This document shows, piece after piece, positions 44,162 through 56,473 of a DNA stretch of 64,000 nt. The stretch spans positions 292,627,041 through 292,691,040 of the forward strand of contig JAVMKO010000001.1 of the NCBI GenBank assembly GCA_032164245.1, in the 5' to 3' direction. The stretch's first letter is position 1. Every line of letters starts with the position of its first letter. The stretch comes from Sternotherus odoratus (lineage: Eukaryota; Chordata; Testudines; Kinosternidae). Position numbers and translations under genes: made by a program. Below the pieces are notes generated by a model. It did not search any database. It saw only the letters and a program-made list of their open reading frames with translations, and was not told where the DNA came from.

Positions 44162-45005
44162 AAATATACATACTGGGGGACCCAGTAGACCATTACATTG
44201 AAACATTTCCCTTCCACTGCTAAGCAAGCTACAAGGTTTTGATGAACAGAAACACTACATTAAAGTTTACCTCAAGAAAGTTTCCAGTCTCCCGGACATC
44301 TTATGGATTTCCTTGTTCAATTAAACAATATTTAATAGAGAAAAGCTTTAAGATCTTGCACCACACACAACTCAGGGTCAAACAAAAATTCACATTGATC
44401 CAGCCAGAGCCTCAGGAAAGACAACATCCTGGTGACCTGCATCATTTTTACAACAGGTTTAGTAAAAAGGAGGTTGAGCTCGAACAGAAAACTGTCCCAG
44501 CTGCTTTGTGCCAGAGCATCATGTACAACAGCAGCTCAAGTGAGTCTGATTTGCAATTTTTGGGAAATTTTGCCAGTCGAAACAAGTGTAAATGTAACAA
44601 TGTCTGATGCTGTGGAGGCTTTAAGAGCATTTAAATTGGAAAGGTCCCTCGACATCTGGACCCAGCCGTCATATACCAGCAAGATTCATATGCCACTAAT
44701 CCACCTCCAGTAGGTAATCTTAATAAAAGTAATTTTTTGGACTAGCTCAAAAACCCGAGAGGGTCATCATTAGGTGCACTTCACATGGGACAAAGACAGA
44801 GGATCAGTGGGATGGCTTTGGGGTGAGGGATGGACCTGAGAACCTTTGGGTAATCTACTCGTTTCCCCACTTTGATTCTTCTAGGGAAGAGGATGGAACA
44901 TTGTTTGTGTGATATGAAGTCTTTACTAGCCCTTTCTACCCCAAAAAGTAGGTATGTAGAAGATCTCAAATTGTAACCCTGGTAGGAAAGCCAGTGTGCC
45001 TAAAG

Positions 45006-45327
45006 TAGGGGTTCTCAAACTTTCTTGTTCGGCGCCCCCTTTTTCCTTTTTAGTGTCCTGTGGCAGCCCGAGGGCACGTCTGCCGAAATGCCGCTGAATT
45101 GAACATGTCAGTTTTCAGCGGCATCTCGGAGGGCACGTGGCGTTCCTCTCTATGTCCGCCGAAATACCGCCGACAGTGGAAGCATCACTTTGGCGGCTTT
45201 TGGGCAGACACGCTCCTGCTATTGGAGCTGCCGCCGATTGCCGCCAAAAGCGTTGGGAGGTCGCAACCCCGGTGGAATCGCCCCATGACCCCCAAGGGGT
45301 TCACGACCCCCCATTTGAGAACCCCTG
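45006..45327. mobile_element. hAT-type non-autonomous element, 322 bp
   Basis: The left end TAGGGGTTCTCAAAC and the right end TTTGAGAACCCCTG are inverted repeats. The duplication GCCTAAAG is perfect (44998-45005 and 45328-45335). It lies next to, or at the 5' edge of, the CR1 copy that follows. Confidence 0.85.
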
Positions 45328-45344
45328 GCCTAAAGCAGCACATC

Positions 45345-46518
45345 TCCCTACAAGGTCGGTCCTGGGGCCTGTTTTATTCAATATCTTTATCAATGATCTG
45401 GAGGATGGCGTGGACTGCACCCTCAGCAAGTTTGCAGATGACACTAAACTGGGAGGAGTGGTAGATAGGTTGGGTAGGGATAGGACACAGAGGGACCTAG
45501 ACAAATTAGAGGATTGGGCCAAAAGAAATCTGATGAAGTTCAACAAGGACAAGTGCAGAGTCCCGCACTTAGGACGGAAGAATCCCATACACTGTTACAG
45601 ACTAGGGACCGAATGGCTAGGCTGCAGTTCTGCAGAAAAGGACCTACGGGTTACAGTGGATGAGAAGCTGGACCTGAGTCAACAGTGTGCCCTTGTTGCC
45701 AAGAAGGCAAACAGCATTTTGGGCTGTATAAGTAGGGGCATTGCCAGCAGATCAAGGGACATGATCGTTCTCCTCTATTCGACATTGGTGAGGCCACATC
45801 TGGAGTACTGTGTCCAGTTTTGGGGTCCACACTACAAGAAAGAAGTGGAAAAATTAGAAAGAGTCCAGAGGAGGGCCAAAAAAAAAAAAATATTAGGAGG
45901 CTGGAGCGCGTGACTTATAAGGAAAGGCTGAGGGAACTGGGATTGTTTAGTCTACAGAAGAGGAGAATGAGGGGGGCTTTGATAGCTGCTTTCAAAGGGA
46001 GATAGCTCAGTGGTTTGAGCATTGGCCTGCTAAAGCCAGGATTGTGAGTTCAATCCTTAGGGGGGCCACTTAGGGACATGGGGCAAAAATCTGTTGGATG
46101 ATTTAATAGGGGATTGGTTTTACTTTGAGCAGAGGGTTGGACTAGATGATCTTCTGAGGTCCCTTCCAACCCTGATATTCTATGTGGTTCTACCTGAAAG
46201 GGGATTCCAAAGAGGATGGATCTAGACTGTTCTCAGTGGTACCATATGACAGTACAAGAAGTAATGGTCTTACATTGCAATGGGGGAGGTTTAGGTTGGA
46301 TATTTAAAAAAACGTTTTCACTAGGAGGGTGGTGAAGCATTGGAATGGGTTACCTAGGGAGGTGGTGGAATCTCCTTCCTTAGAGGTTTTTAAGGTCAGG
46401 CTTGACAAAGCCCTGGCTGGGATGATTTAGTTGGGGTTGGTCCTGCTTTGAGTAGGGGGTTGGACTAGAATAGATGACCTCTTGAGGTCCCTTCCAACTG
46501 TGATACTCTATGATTCTA
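45345..46518 (+). mobile_element. CR1 LINE, 5'-truncated, reverse transcriptase C-terminal part
   Basis: Translation gives [18 protein letters not shown], then the FADD catalytic-type motif in [10 protein letters not shown], then [38 protein letters not shown] and LERVQRRA. These are successive conserved blocks of CR1 reverse transcriptase. The frame is open to 45913 and then lost. The 3' tail ends in TGATACTCTATGATTCTA. It is split by a SINE at 45997-46189. Opposite in orientation to RAB6A, in intron 2. Confidence 0.93.
45997..46189 (+). mobile_element. tRNA-derived SINE (turtle type) inserted in CR1
   Basis: The head GATAGCTCAGTGGTTTGAGC contains an A box, and GTGAGTTCAATCC is B-box-like. 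The tail GGACTAGATGATCTTCTGAG and CCTGATATTCTATG is shared with CR1, which is thought to supply the retrotransposition machinery. CR1 sequence (GCTGCTTTCAA before, CCTGAAAGG after) continues on both sides. Confidence 0.88.
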
Positions 46519-46721
46519 AGGTATTAAGTATGCAGACTCCTTCGTGCCCTAATGCCTCCTCAATAAAGGCAGGTATGCCCGGTTGAAGGCTGGGTATATG
46601 GCTTGTAGGATTTTTAAGTGAAATGTCCTTTATGCATGAAAGTTTCACCTCCATTAAAGCAGGAAGCAAAACAAATCTCTGCATCCCAGATTGAGTGGTC
46701 TCCTTTTAAGATGGCATTATG

Positions 46722-46815
46722 TCTGTGAGAGAGACAAGCTTTCAAGCTAAACTGAGGACTTCATATCTGGGAAATGTACTCAGTGTCACAGCTAAATACA
46801 AGGTGGAACATTATT
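46722..46815 (+). repeat. Fragment of an unclassified interspersed repeat
   Basis: It contains GAGAGAGACAAGCTTTCAAG and GTCACAGCTAAATACAAGG. The GAGAGA-ACAAGCTTT block recurs at about 49178-49200. I recognise the block as repeated but not the family. Confidence 0.4.
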
Positions 46816-47785
46816 TAGCGAAAGTAGTTAACACTTTCTAAGAGACCATTCTAACAATGGCCCGTTAACACCTCTGCAGTCATAGCATAAAAAAGGGGTC
46901 TTAGTGGGTTCCAGATTGTTGTAATCAGGCATAAATCCAGTGTCTTTACTGAGACCATGATTTTTAGTGACCAGCAAAGTTATGAATTTAAGCTCCCAGC
47001 TCATCTTTTTGAGGATGAGGACAGAGAGGTCAGCTATGGAGTGATCAAATGTTGCCCATAGGGGTATGGCGTGTTTTCCTTTTATCATTTCTCTGTATGA
47101 GCTTGTGAATAATAGTGATAGAAGTTTCCCTCAGTAATTGTTGCATCAAGCCCATATCTTGTGGTTGACCTACTGCATGTTTTTTAGAAAGGCAATACAC
47201 AGAGAGAGCATGAAAACAGAAGCGCTAGTGGTCAGCAAGTTGCTACCTAGCGGTTTAAAAATGTGGTATGGAATTTGGGGCTTCTGACCTTGTTCTCCAG
47301 CCCTGCAGAATATCTACAATGCAGCATCTCCTAACCCCACCTGCAGGCAAAGGCTTGCATTCCTGATATGAACATATTTTGCCAAATGTGACATTTTATT
47401 TCTCATGCATCCCCCCTTCCTCCACCAAACACACAGCAGGGAACCCGCTGCAAATGTGTACGTCTGCACAACTGCTGCTTTCCTGAAACCAGCTTATTAA
47501 TAACTGATGGGCAACAGCAGCACACCTCTTACTTGGCAACTGGGGAATAAAAAACCCACACAAAGCGAGGAATATTTTATCAAACACAAGCTTCCTATTT
47601 ATAACGGAACTCTACATATATGGCTCTAGTGACTGGCTGTGGAAGCTTTCAGAAATAAAGAGTGCACTGAAATTTGTCAGAAGGGCCCAGAAGATAAGAC
47701 CATCTGTCGACCCACCTATAGTTAGAATTAGCCAAACGCAGATCAAGGTACAGTACTGAACTTTTGACAGGGCTCCACTATTCCG

Positions 47786-47935
47786 AACTTGGTACTGGGC
47801 TGCAGGGAATCTGGGCTCTGGCTCTGGCATTGACTTGCTGTGGAATCCTTGGCAAGTCACTTAACCTCTTGGAACTTTATCCCCCTCTCCAGTTATGTAA
47901 AATCTGGAATATTTCTTTACCTCTGAGTCATGAAC
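47786..47935 (+). mobile_element. MIR-like SINE
   Basis: Successive MIR-like blocks: GAATCTGGGCTCTGGCTCTG, ATTGACTTGCTGTGGAATCC and TTGGCAAGTCACTTAACCTC. Confidence 0.6.
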
Positions 47936-48553
47936 ATGTTCGTAAAACTAAACATCCTCAGGTGAACGGTGCCATACAAGTACAAAGCCAGGCACACATC
48001 AACGACAGGTCAATTGAAGCTGATTATTTGATAAGCCCCCAAGATTTCTCGAGCTTTTAAGTCCCACTCATTCATTTTGCAATCACTTAGTTTATTACGT
48101 CAGATCTCTTCCCATGGAGACAGCAGCATTAACAAAGTTGGAGGGTCACAGCTCTCCAAGTAGAACTAGGACACAGGCCCCACAGAGAAAAGAATAGAAC
48201 TGAAAGAAAAGAGGACTGTGGGAAAGAGAGATGATTAAATAAAAGAATTGCTTTAACATGTCCATGTAATTACTGTGGGGGCAGAATCTGTAAGGATGTT
48301 TGCTCCCAGGAGAGGCTAATGTGTACTTTAGCCATCCTACACCATAGAAGCTTTGCTAACACTGCTGATTTAATGGGAACTTGCATTTAGTTTTGTCCGA
48401 CTTGCCTAGCAGCAGTGATGGGGAGCTATGGAGAGACAGGGGAGCTATGGAGAGACAGAGAAAGCCATTAATAATGGGGAAAGGCTATTGACACTCTCCC
48501 AAAAATGCTTTTATAAGTTTAAATGGAGAACAACTACAGTAGTGGGTTTAAAA

Positions 48554-48674
<121 letters not shown>

Positions 48675-49801
48675 CAATGATGGTCTTCAGGACTGGGACC
48701 GTCTGTTTGGAAAGTGCTTAGCATGTGATGAGTGTGATGGCACTGTAAATAAGTAATGTAATGTGGCTCTCTAACAGTGGCATTTGGTTTCATGGTTGAT
48801 GGCTGCCAGAGCAAGAGTGCTCCACTTATGAATAAAAACAATGGTTTTCATAGCTGCCTTGCAAGATCAACCTAGAATCTGAGAGCTGGGTTCTTTCTGG
48901 CTCGTGAGTCAACCAGGACATGGCTTGCTTTTGTACAATCAGAACAGAATCCAGCTAACAAACAGATGTGTTGACTCTATAGAGCTGAACAGAGTAAGTA
49001 GCAGCAACCATTATTTCAGCCTCCTGTTGCCCGTAGTCAGAAACCATGCTACCAGTTCAAACCCGAGGTGGAATGTGAAAGAACTTTGCTTGGACCTGTC
49101 CTTAACAGTGGTGCAGTAGCTACGTTGGTCCCAGAGTATTAGAGAGACATGGTGGGGGAGGTAATAAAGCTTCAGTTGGAGAGAGAGAAACAAGCTTTAG
49201 AGCTACAGAGCGCTCTGCTTAGATAGCAGGAGCTAGACACAATTTTTTTTAAAACGAGCTACTCATTTCTCCCCTCTATGCTCCACAGGCCTTCGAGTCC
49301 CATGGTGTGCCCATGCAAGGAGACCACTGTGGAATAGCTTTCTTCCCAGTCTTGTGCCAGCAAACATGGGTCCAAGTTTCTGGTGGAAACTCCACTAACA
49401 CCAGTGTGTTCCAGAGTCACTCCGGCTGTAACTCCATGACTATCACTAGTTATATTAGAGGCGAATAAGGTCCATGAAGTTTTAGCAGCAAGCAAGGAAG
49501 GGAGTGGCAGAGCTATTCCAGCAGTTGAGAACAGCCACTTCTCAAGAAGATTGGCTTTCTGCTTCTGAGCGGAGGGACCACCTAGCCATCGGTCAGCTGC
49601 AGCGCAAATTCCAATGTTATATGAAGAAGTCAATGATGGGGTGGGGTGTAGTTTTATAAGTTTAAAGCTTTAAAACCAAATACATATATTTAGGATACCG
49701 GTGGATCAGCAAACCTTCACTCACTGAGTCAAGTTGAGTCCTCATGTGAAAACGGTTTGACAAGATTAGGACCCACAGAATTCGGAGATTGAGTGTATTA
49801 C

Positions 49802-49860
49802 CTGATAGGTGTTGTCAAAGCTGTCATACATGAACCTGGTGATCAAGGAGGTCTTCCCCA
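49802..49860 (-). CDS. RAB6A: RAB6A exon 2 (end of P-loop)
   Basis: This 59-bp exon completes Val24 and encodes residues 25-43, [19 protein letters not shown]. It supplies the GKT of the G1/P-loop motif that binds GTP phosphates and Mg2+. The acceptor is TCTTCTAG at 49861-49868 and the donor GTAATA at 49796-49801. It begins inside a codon (G|TG), so exon 1 must end in phase 1 after Ser23. This is the 5'-most RAB6A exon in the window. Confidence 0.96.
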
Positions 49861-50597
49861 CTAGAAGAGAGAAAAACAGGCTCAAGGAACAGTTTTTAGT
49901 GTGAAATTAGAACAAGTGACCAAACGCTACATTCCAGTTTAACTGGTGTCCCATCAATCAATACTATGCAATTAAACTGGCCAAGGCTAAAAGGGAACTC
50001 AGTTGATGTAATTGTTGCAATGGTCACTACCATTTTTCTGAAAGCTATTCAGATATTTAAGAAATTAAGTTAAATGCACACAAAAAAAAGCAAGCAAACA
50101 TAATAAGTCCAACTACAACATTAACGTCAACTTAGTGTGCTTGATATTAAAATTTAGCCAATTGTGCACATTCTCAAAAGTGACTTAGGCCCACATCCAC
50201 AAAGGCATTTAGGTTCCTAGCTAGATTTCAATGGGAGTTATGAGCCTAAACATCTTTGTGCATCTGGGCCTTACTCACTTTTGAAAATTTTACCTCTGAT
50301 CTCCATTAACTCTCACTACACATACACGTGACATAACCAGTAGTGCAAGAGAAAGACACTAGTATAGTTGGTACCACAAGACAGGATGGAAATGCACTGG
50401 TGGCATTTTGTGGGCAGGGAGTCTGCCAACATCTGGACAGAATCTAGTTTATACTCCTCACCATCACATTAGCTTCGATCCACCCTTGCAGACAACACAT
50501 GAATTAGCTCTTGCAGCATATGCAGTTTTGTGCAGTGTTAAACAGCTCCCACATTTCATCTGGTGGTGGCTGCATTTCAGGATTGGTAGATCACCTA

Positions 50598-51015
50598 ATA
50601 CAGAATCATAGAATATCAGAGTTGGAAGGGACCTCAGGAGGGGACCAAAACTGGACACAGTACTCCAGATGAGACCTCACCAATGTTGAATAGAGGGGAA
50701 CAATCACATCCCTCGATCTGCTGGCAATGCCCCTACTTATACAGCCCAAAATACTGTTCCTGATCACTTTCCTCCTCCTCTAAGTGCTTCAGAATTGATT
50801 CCTTGTGGACCTGCTCCATGATTTTTCCAGGGACTGCGGTGAGGCTGACTGGCCTGTAGTTCCCCAGATCCTCCTCCTTCCCTTTTTTTTTTTAAAGATG
50901 GGCACTACATTAGCCTTTTCCCAGTCATCCAGGACCTCCCCCAATCACCATGAGTTTTAAAGATAATGGCCAATGGCTCTGCAATCACATCCGCCAACTC
51001 CTTTATCTTGGATCC
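50598..51015 (-). mobile_element. CR1 LINE fragment, antisense
   Basis: The left end AGAATCATAGAATATCAGAG and GTTGGAAGGGACCTCAGGAG is the reverse complement of a CR1 tail. It is followed by antisense reverse-transcriptase sequence (GACACAGTACTCCAGATGAG, CTTATACAGCCCAAAATACT). Internal sections have been lost, since the tail joins directly to inner sequence. Confidence 0.8.
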
Positions 51016-52141
51016 TGTATCATGCCATTGTTACTGGCTCTCCACCATTGTGTTTATTAGTGCTGGGTGCTTCAACAGCTTTTACCAGAGATTTCAAAGC
51101 ACTCCATCAAACTCTCCTGGCTCCCTGACAGGCAGGTAACATACCCATTGCAAATCGGGTACGCTAAGGCTGCTAGCGTCTGAGCGACACATCTGTGGCA
51201 AAGCTGGGATGAGGACAAAAGTGACCTGACTCTCAGACTTATTTTCTACCTAGTCCACTTGCTCTTATTTCTGTGCCAGTTGAGACTAAAGGGGTCAGTA
51301 AGAAATAGAAGAGATGGAAGGTTAGGCTGGTGAAACCAAATCCCTTTTTGTGCCTCAGTCTGGCATTTAAAAACCCTTGCACTATACTTCTAGTGCTAAG
51401 CAACTGCTTCACTGTTGTATTCCACACCGCCGTAGGGCCTTCCATAAGCACCAGTGCAGTGATTTCCATTGCAGAACAGATAAAAAGGGAGAGGTGCATG
51501 AACTCCATGCTACCCACCCACACAACACAGCTGCAGATGTGGCAGCTCAATTTGCACAGGGCTGTAGACTTCGGCAGTAGCCAGAGCTTCTCTGTTCCTG
51601 TGGCACTGAGAACTGCCAGCTGCCCCTCACCAGCAGTAGCCTTCCAGAAAGTGGGGGTGGGGCAGGGGAGAAGCTAAAAAGGGCCCCATTTGACCGGTCT
51701 TTTTGACAACACTGGCCCAAACCTCTACAAACAAGGGCTCTCTCTAACGCCACCGCAACAGAGCATTTTATTCGATTTCCAGAGTCCATGAATTTCACTA
51801 CTGCTTCCTTTCGAATCCAGCTCTGCTATAAGAAATGAAACCTGCAGCTTCCAACAAAGAGCCTGTGAGACAGAGCCCTTCAAGTCCAGATGTGACTTTC
51901 TGCATGAATCAGCAAACGCTTCCACCCTGCAAGTGTAATCAAATTTCACATGAAGCTAAAAGGCTGCCTTTGAAAAAAGACATAACAAATATTCTGTTCA
52001 ATGCATAACTTTAGGAAGCAAGCATCTGAGATAAAGCAAGGGTAGCCCCGAACTTACTCAGATTTGTCCGGGGAACCCTACACAACAGAATACAACTATG
52101 TCGAACAGGGAGATATGGTGCAGAGTGAACACAAAGCAGAG

Positions 52142-52207
52142 GACAGTCCGAGATCAGAGGATCAGAGGACTGTCCGAGGATCAGAGGATCAGAGGACAGT
52201 CCGAGAT
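52142..52207. repeat. 27-bp tandem repeat, about 2.4 copies
   Basis: The unit GTCCGAG(G)ATCAGAGGATCAG followed by AGGAC(A/T) is repeated, with an inner repeat of GATCAGAG. The sequence is non-coding. Confidence 0.8.
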
Positions 52208-52504
52208 CTGGAGACACTAAATCTCCAGCACAGTCTTACTGCAGCACAGACACTTCCTACATTGATGGAAGAGAGTTTTTTCCTTCGATGTAGTCAATCC
52301 ACTTCTCCAAGAGGCGGTAGCTAGGTCAATAGAAAAATTCTTCTGTCAACCTAGCTGCAAGTACAGTGAGCGTTCGACCAACCTATGCAACATGGGGTGT
52401 GAAATTTTTCGTAGCCCTGAAAGATGTAGCTAGATTAATCTAATATTTAGGTGTGGACCGGCCTCAACCTACACCAGGAAAAGGAGATAGGTTTCAGTCA
52501 ACAT

Positions 52505-52803
52505 ATTTGTTACACATCATTTAGACGGCGGCACGCAAGCTGATTTTCAGTGGCACTCACACTGCCCGGGTCCTGGCCACTGATCTGGGGGGCTCTGCAT
52601 TTTAGTTTAATTTTAAATGAAGCATCTTAGACATTATAAAAACCTTATTTACTTTACAAACAACAATAGTTTAGTTCTGTGTTATAGACTTATAGAAAGA
52701 GAACTAAAAATATTAGCATGTATTACTGGCATGCACAACCTTAAATTCGAGTGAATAAATGACAACTCAGCACACTGCTTCTGAAAGGTTGCTGACCCCT
52801 GCT
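52505..52803. mobile_element. hAT-type element with one degraded end
   Basis: The right end GGTTGCTGACCCCTG is a typical hAT terminus. The left end near TAGACGGCGGCACGC is diverged. No clear target duplication. The boundaries are approximate. Confidence 0.5.
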
Positions 52804-52837
52804 TTAGAAGGATGTGAAGACAGGCTAGTGCTCTGGC

Positions 52838-53075
52838 CTAGTTTACACGTAAAACTTAGGTTGTGTTCAGGGGTGTGGAAAAATCCACTCCCGAGCACCA
52901 TAACTGTGCCAACATAACCCCTGGTGCAGACACAGCAAGGTCAATGAAAAATGCTTCCACTGACCTAGCTCCTGTCGTTCAGAAGGTGGAGCTCCCAGCA
53001 CAGGAAACCTATTCCGTTGCTGTAGTTCACATCTACAGTAGAGGGTTACAGTGCCATAGCCATGGCGCCATAACC
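52838..53075. mobile_element. Structured MITE with GGGGTG hairpin core
   Basis: GGGGTGTGGA and TCCACTCCCG form the hairpin core, as in the copies near 9098 and 41124. The flanking sequence AACATAACCCCTGGTGCAGA also resembles the 41160 region. Boundaries are approximate. Confidence 0.5.
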
Positions 53076-53294
53076 AGGAAGACAAATAGTGGAATAACTA
53101 CATATAGTTACACACACACACCATAGTTTTGGTGTCCACTTTTTAAAAGGGATATTGAAAAAATGGAGAGAATGCAGGAAAAAGCCACAAAAGTGATTAT
53201 GGGCTGGATAAAATGCCTTGTACTGAGAGACAAAGAGCTCACATCGGTTAAGCTTGTCAAAAGGAGTGAGCTGTGACTGGATTACAGTCTATAA

Positions 53295-53598
53295 CAGGAG
53301 TGGCCCAATTTACTGACCCTCCGAGCCGCATACAAGAATCTTCAGAAGTTCGAGAGCCAGGTGCGCCTGCCAGGGCTCAGGCTTCTGCCCCAGGGGAGGC
53401 GCCTGCTGGGGCTCAGGGAAGACATGCCCCACGGGTCTAAAGCACCAAGAACCCCCCTCCCTGCTGAGCAGAAGTCCCTACCCTCCCACCCCCAAATCTG
53501 GTAGGCGGAGAATGGAGTGGGGGGGGGGGGCTCCACAATCCACACTTCAGCTGTTAAAGAACTGAATGGGGCTTGTGAGCTGCAGTTGGCCACCCCTG
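53295..53598. mobile_element. hAT-type element, 304 bp, nested in CR1
   Basis: Left end CAGGAGTGGCC and right end GGCCACCCCTG are inverted repeats. The flanks GTCTATAA (53287-53294) and GTGTAGAA (53599-53606) are an 8-bp duplication with two mismatches. CR1 sequence resumes on both sides. Confidence 0.75.
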
Positions 53599-53645
53599 GT
53601 GTAGAAGCACCTTCATGGGGAGAAAGTATATATAATATAATATAT

Positions 53646-53846
53646 AAATGGAGATATACCAATCTCCTAGAACTGGAAAGACCTTGAAGGTCATCAAGTC
53701 CAGTCCCCTGCCTACACTAGCAGGATTGAGTACTGTCCCCGGACAGATTTTTTGCCCCAGATCCCTAAATGGCCCCCTCAAGGATTGAACTCACAACCCT
53801 GGGTTTAGCAGGCCAATGCTCAAACCACTGAGCTATCCCTCCCCCC
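53646..53846 (-). mobile_element. tRNA-derived SINE (turtle type), antisense, nested in CR1
   Basis: The reverse complement starts with GATAGCTCAGTGGTTTGAGC and contains GGGTTGTGAGTTCAATCCTT (B box), then a CR1-like tail ending in CTAGGAGATTGG. It matches the SINE at 45997 along its head. Near full length. Confidence 0.88.
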
Positions 53847-54237
53847 ATTTTAGCAGGTACTAAAAGGCTCTTTAATCCAGCAGAGAAAGGCAGAACAAGA
53901 ACCAATGGCTGGAAGTTGAAACCAGACAAATTCCAATTAGAAATAAGACCCACATTAATAACAGTCCCGGTGATTAACCACTGGAACAAACTAGCACGGG
54001 ACGTGATAGATTCTCTATCTCCTGCTCTCTTCAGCTCAAGACTGGATGCCTTTTTGGAAGATCTGCTTTAGTCAGACATAAGTTATGGGGCTCAATACAG
54101 GGGTTAATAGATAATGTTCTATGGCCTGTCAGACTACATGATACATGGGTTCCTTTTGGCCATAAATTCTATGAACTGGAGAGCTAACACACCTTTTTTG
54201 CTCATCAACATATACCCATAAAACAAATTTCCAATTA

Positions 54238-54531
54238 CAGTAAACCCTCGATTTAACGGACCTCGATTTAACGGACATCGGATGCAACGGACAAAATTTC
54301 TGAGCAAGTCTGATGCATTCCTGATCCATTTCTGGCGGGCTGGTTGCCGGCTCCCGGCTGCCGCCCAGGTCCAGGCAGCGGGCGGGCTGGCTGCGGAGCT
54401 GTCGCCCCAACCCTGTGGCGGGCGGGCTGCTGCTCCGACAGCTCATTTTTTAATTATTATTAAATAACGGACTTTTTGATTTAACGGACACCCCCTCGCC
54501 CGAATTAGTCCGTTAAATGGAGGTTTTACTG
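54238..54531. mobile_element. TA-flanked Tigger-like MITE, 294 bp
   Basis: The left end CAGTAAACCCTCGATTTAACGG (about 22 bp, here shown as CAGTAAACC plus CTCGATTTAACGG) faces the inverted right end CCGTTAAATGGAGG plus TTTTACTG. TA lies on both sides (54236-54237 and 54532-54533). CGATTTAACGGAC repeats twice at the left. No transposase. Confidence 0.85.
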
Positions 54532-54894
54532 TATATAGAGAGAGGGTCTGAGCAGAAGAGTGACTAAATAAAATGGCACCATAACATATTCACTGCCTGT
54601 ATTCAGAGCCCAATCAGCTGACTATGGTGCTATTTTTTTTACTCCTCCCAACACTGCAGTGCCTACACAACTAATGCGCAGTGAGCTAGCAGGGGGGGGG
54701 GGGGGGAATCATTAGTTATCAACAGCATATTTGAAAGCCAAAATAGCTGCTTTCGGTTTACTTTCTAGTGACTCTCCAAATGCCTCCTGTTCTCCTGTTA
54801 CTGGGAGTAGGAGATACTGATGCCAGTCTGGTGGTACATCAGATGAGTTGATAGCCTGAGTTAAGTTGCTAGTGATGTTGTTGGGAGTCCTGGA

Positions 54895-55010
54895 TCAGAA
54901 TCCACATTGCACTTCCCGTCAATACCTGGCCTGAGCCGGGGAAGCTATCCAACCAGTGGACCAAATTCTGAATGGATCTGGTCATGTGTTGCCTGAGACA
55001 CAGTGCGCAT
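54895..55010. repeat. Unclassified interspersed repeat, copy 2
   Basis: Same order of blocks as at 24855: GCCGGGGAAGCTATCC, GACCAAATTCTGAATGGATC and TGGTCATGTGTTGCCTGAG. Unrecognised family. Confidence 0.5.
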
Positions 55011-55166
55011 ACGCTGAGTAGTAGCAGTGGAGTTGTCTGTGTCATACGTCACCACTTTGAACCCCCGCAGACAGTTTCTGCAGAAGTCAAGGATCACACG
55101 GGCAGGGAGATTAGAAGACAGTCAAGAATGAGGGATGATGGGTAGCTTTCAGAATCATTGGTCATG

Positions 55167-55530
55167 CTAGAACTATCATGTTTAAAACAAACAAAAGGAA
55201 GTATTTTTTCACATAACAGTCAACCTGTGGAACTCCTTGCCAGAGGATGTTGTGAAGGCCAAGACTATAACAGGGTTCAAAAAAGAACTAGATAAATTCC
55301 TGGAGGATAGGTTTATCAATGGCTGTTAGCCAGGATGGGTAGGAATGGTGTCCGTAAGCCTCTGTTTGTTAGAAGCTGAAAATGGGCAACAGGGAATGGA
55401 TCACTTGATGATTACCTGTTCTGTTCATTCACTCTGGGACAGCTGGCATTGGCTACTGTCGGAAGACAGGATACTGGGCTAGATGGACGTTTGGTCTGAC
55501 CCAGTGTGGCCTTTCATATGTTCTTATGTC
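55167..55530 (+). mobile_element. CR1 LINE 3' end
   Basis: It contains the CR1 3' UTR sequence CCTGTGGAACTCCTTGCCAG, GTTCAAAAAAGAACTAGATA, AATTCCTGGAGGATAGG and the tail GACAGGATACTGGGCTAGAT. A different subfamily from the copy at 45345, because the tail differs. Confidence 0.88.
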
Positions 55531-56239
55531 ATGGGGCTAGAAGACTTTATATTCAGTCTGGCACCTCTGAAGAACACTAAATTTGCCTCTTTAAAGCATA
55601 AAAAAATTACCTAAGCCAACTGCACTAGAGGCAGAAGCCAGAACTGGAAAGATACAGACATTCCCTCCTGCTCCCCCCCAATAGTTATTTAAACAAGGTA
55701 GGATGATGATTTCCCAGCTCCAGGAGCCCATTCCATTAGCAGCAACTCACTGGCTCCCCCCAGGGAAAGCATACTGCTGGTGGAAAAGAACAGCCGGATC
55801 ATACAGCCCTTGCCAGTGAGAAGAATGCGGCTCCCAGAGGGCTTTTAAAAGCAGATGCTGATCACCCTAAGGCAGATCTTCTCTTCCCTGCCTGGTATAG
55901 TGCTGTCATATCTCCCCCTCAAGCAGGCAGGACTCAGGAGACTCCTCCTCTTTGCTCATACTACTCAGCTCTCAACACATTAAATTAGACTCCTTGCATG
56001 GAGGGGAACTGGTGTACATTTCTTCTTAAAAAGCAGTGCGCTAGGGTGTGACTAGGGTGACCAGATGTCCTGATTTGGGGTCATTTTCTTATATAGGCTC
56101 CTATTACCCCCACCCCCGTTCCGATGTTTCACACTTGCTGTCTGGTCACCCGAGGCGTGACCATTCTTCAAGTCCTAACAATGAAAGGGCAGGATCACTT
56201 GATCTGCTGGAGGTCTTCAACTCCATTACAGTGAGTTCA

Positions 56240-56473
<234 letters not shown>

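Larger units (their letters stand above)
53126..54178 (+). mobile_element. CR1 LINE fragment carrying two nested insertions
   Basis: The left part (AGGGATATTGAAAAAATGGA, AGAATGCAGGAAAAAGCCAC) corresponds to the region after the CR1 ERVQRRA block. The right part (GGCTGGAAGTTGAAACCAGA, CAAATTCCAATTAGAAATAA, ACTGGATGCCTTTTTGGAAG) continues the 3' UTR to TAAATTCTATGAACTGG. A hAT element and a SINE interrupt it. Confidence 0.8.

Noticed and set aside
45137..45913. 258-codon frame as a host gene
   Set aside because: The conserved part is CR1 reverse transcriptase and its upstream part is a hAT element; it is a truncated retroelement.
45997..46070. tRNA gene
   Set aside because: A and B box-like sequences belong to the head of a SINE with a CR1-like tail; the fold is not that of a functional tRNA.
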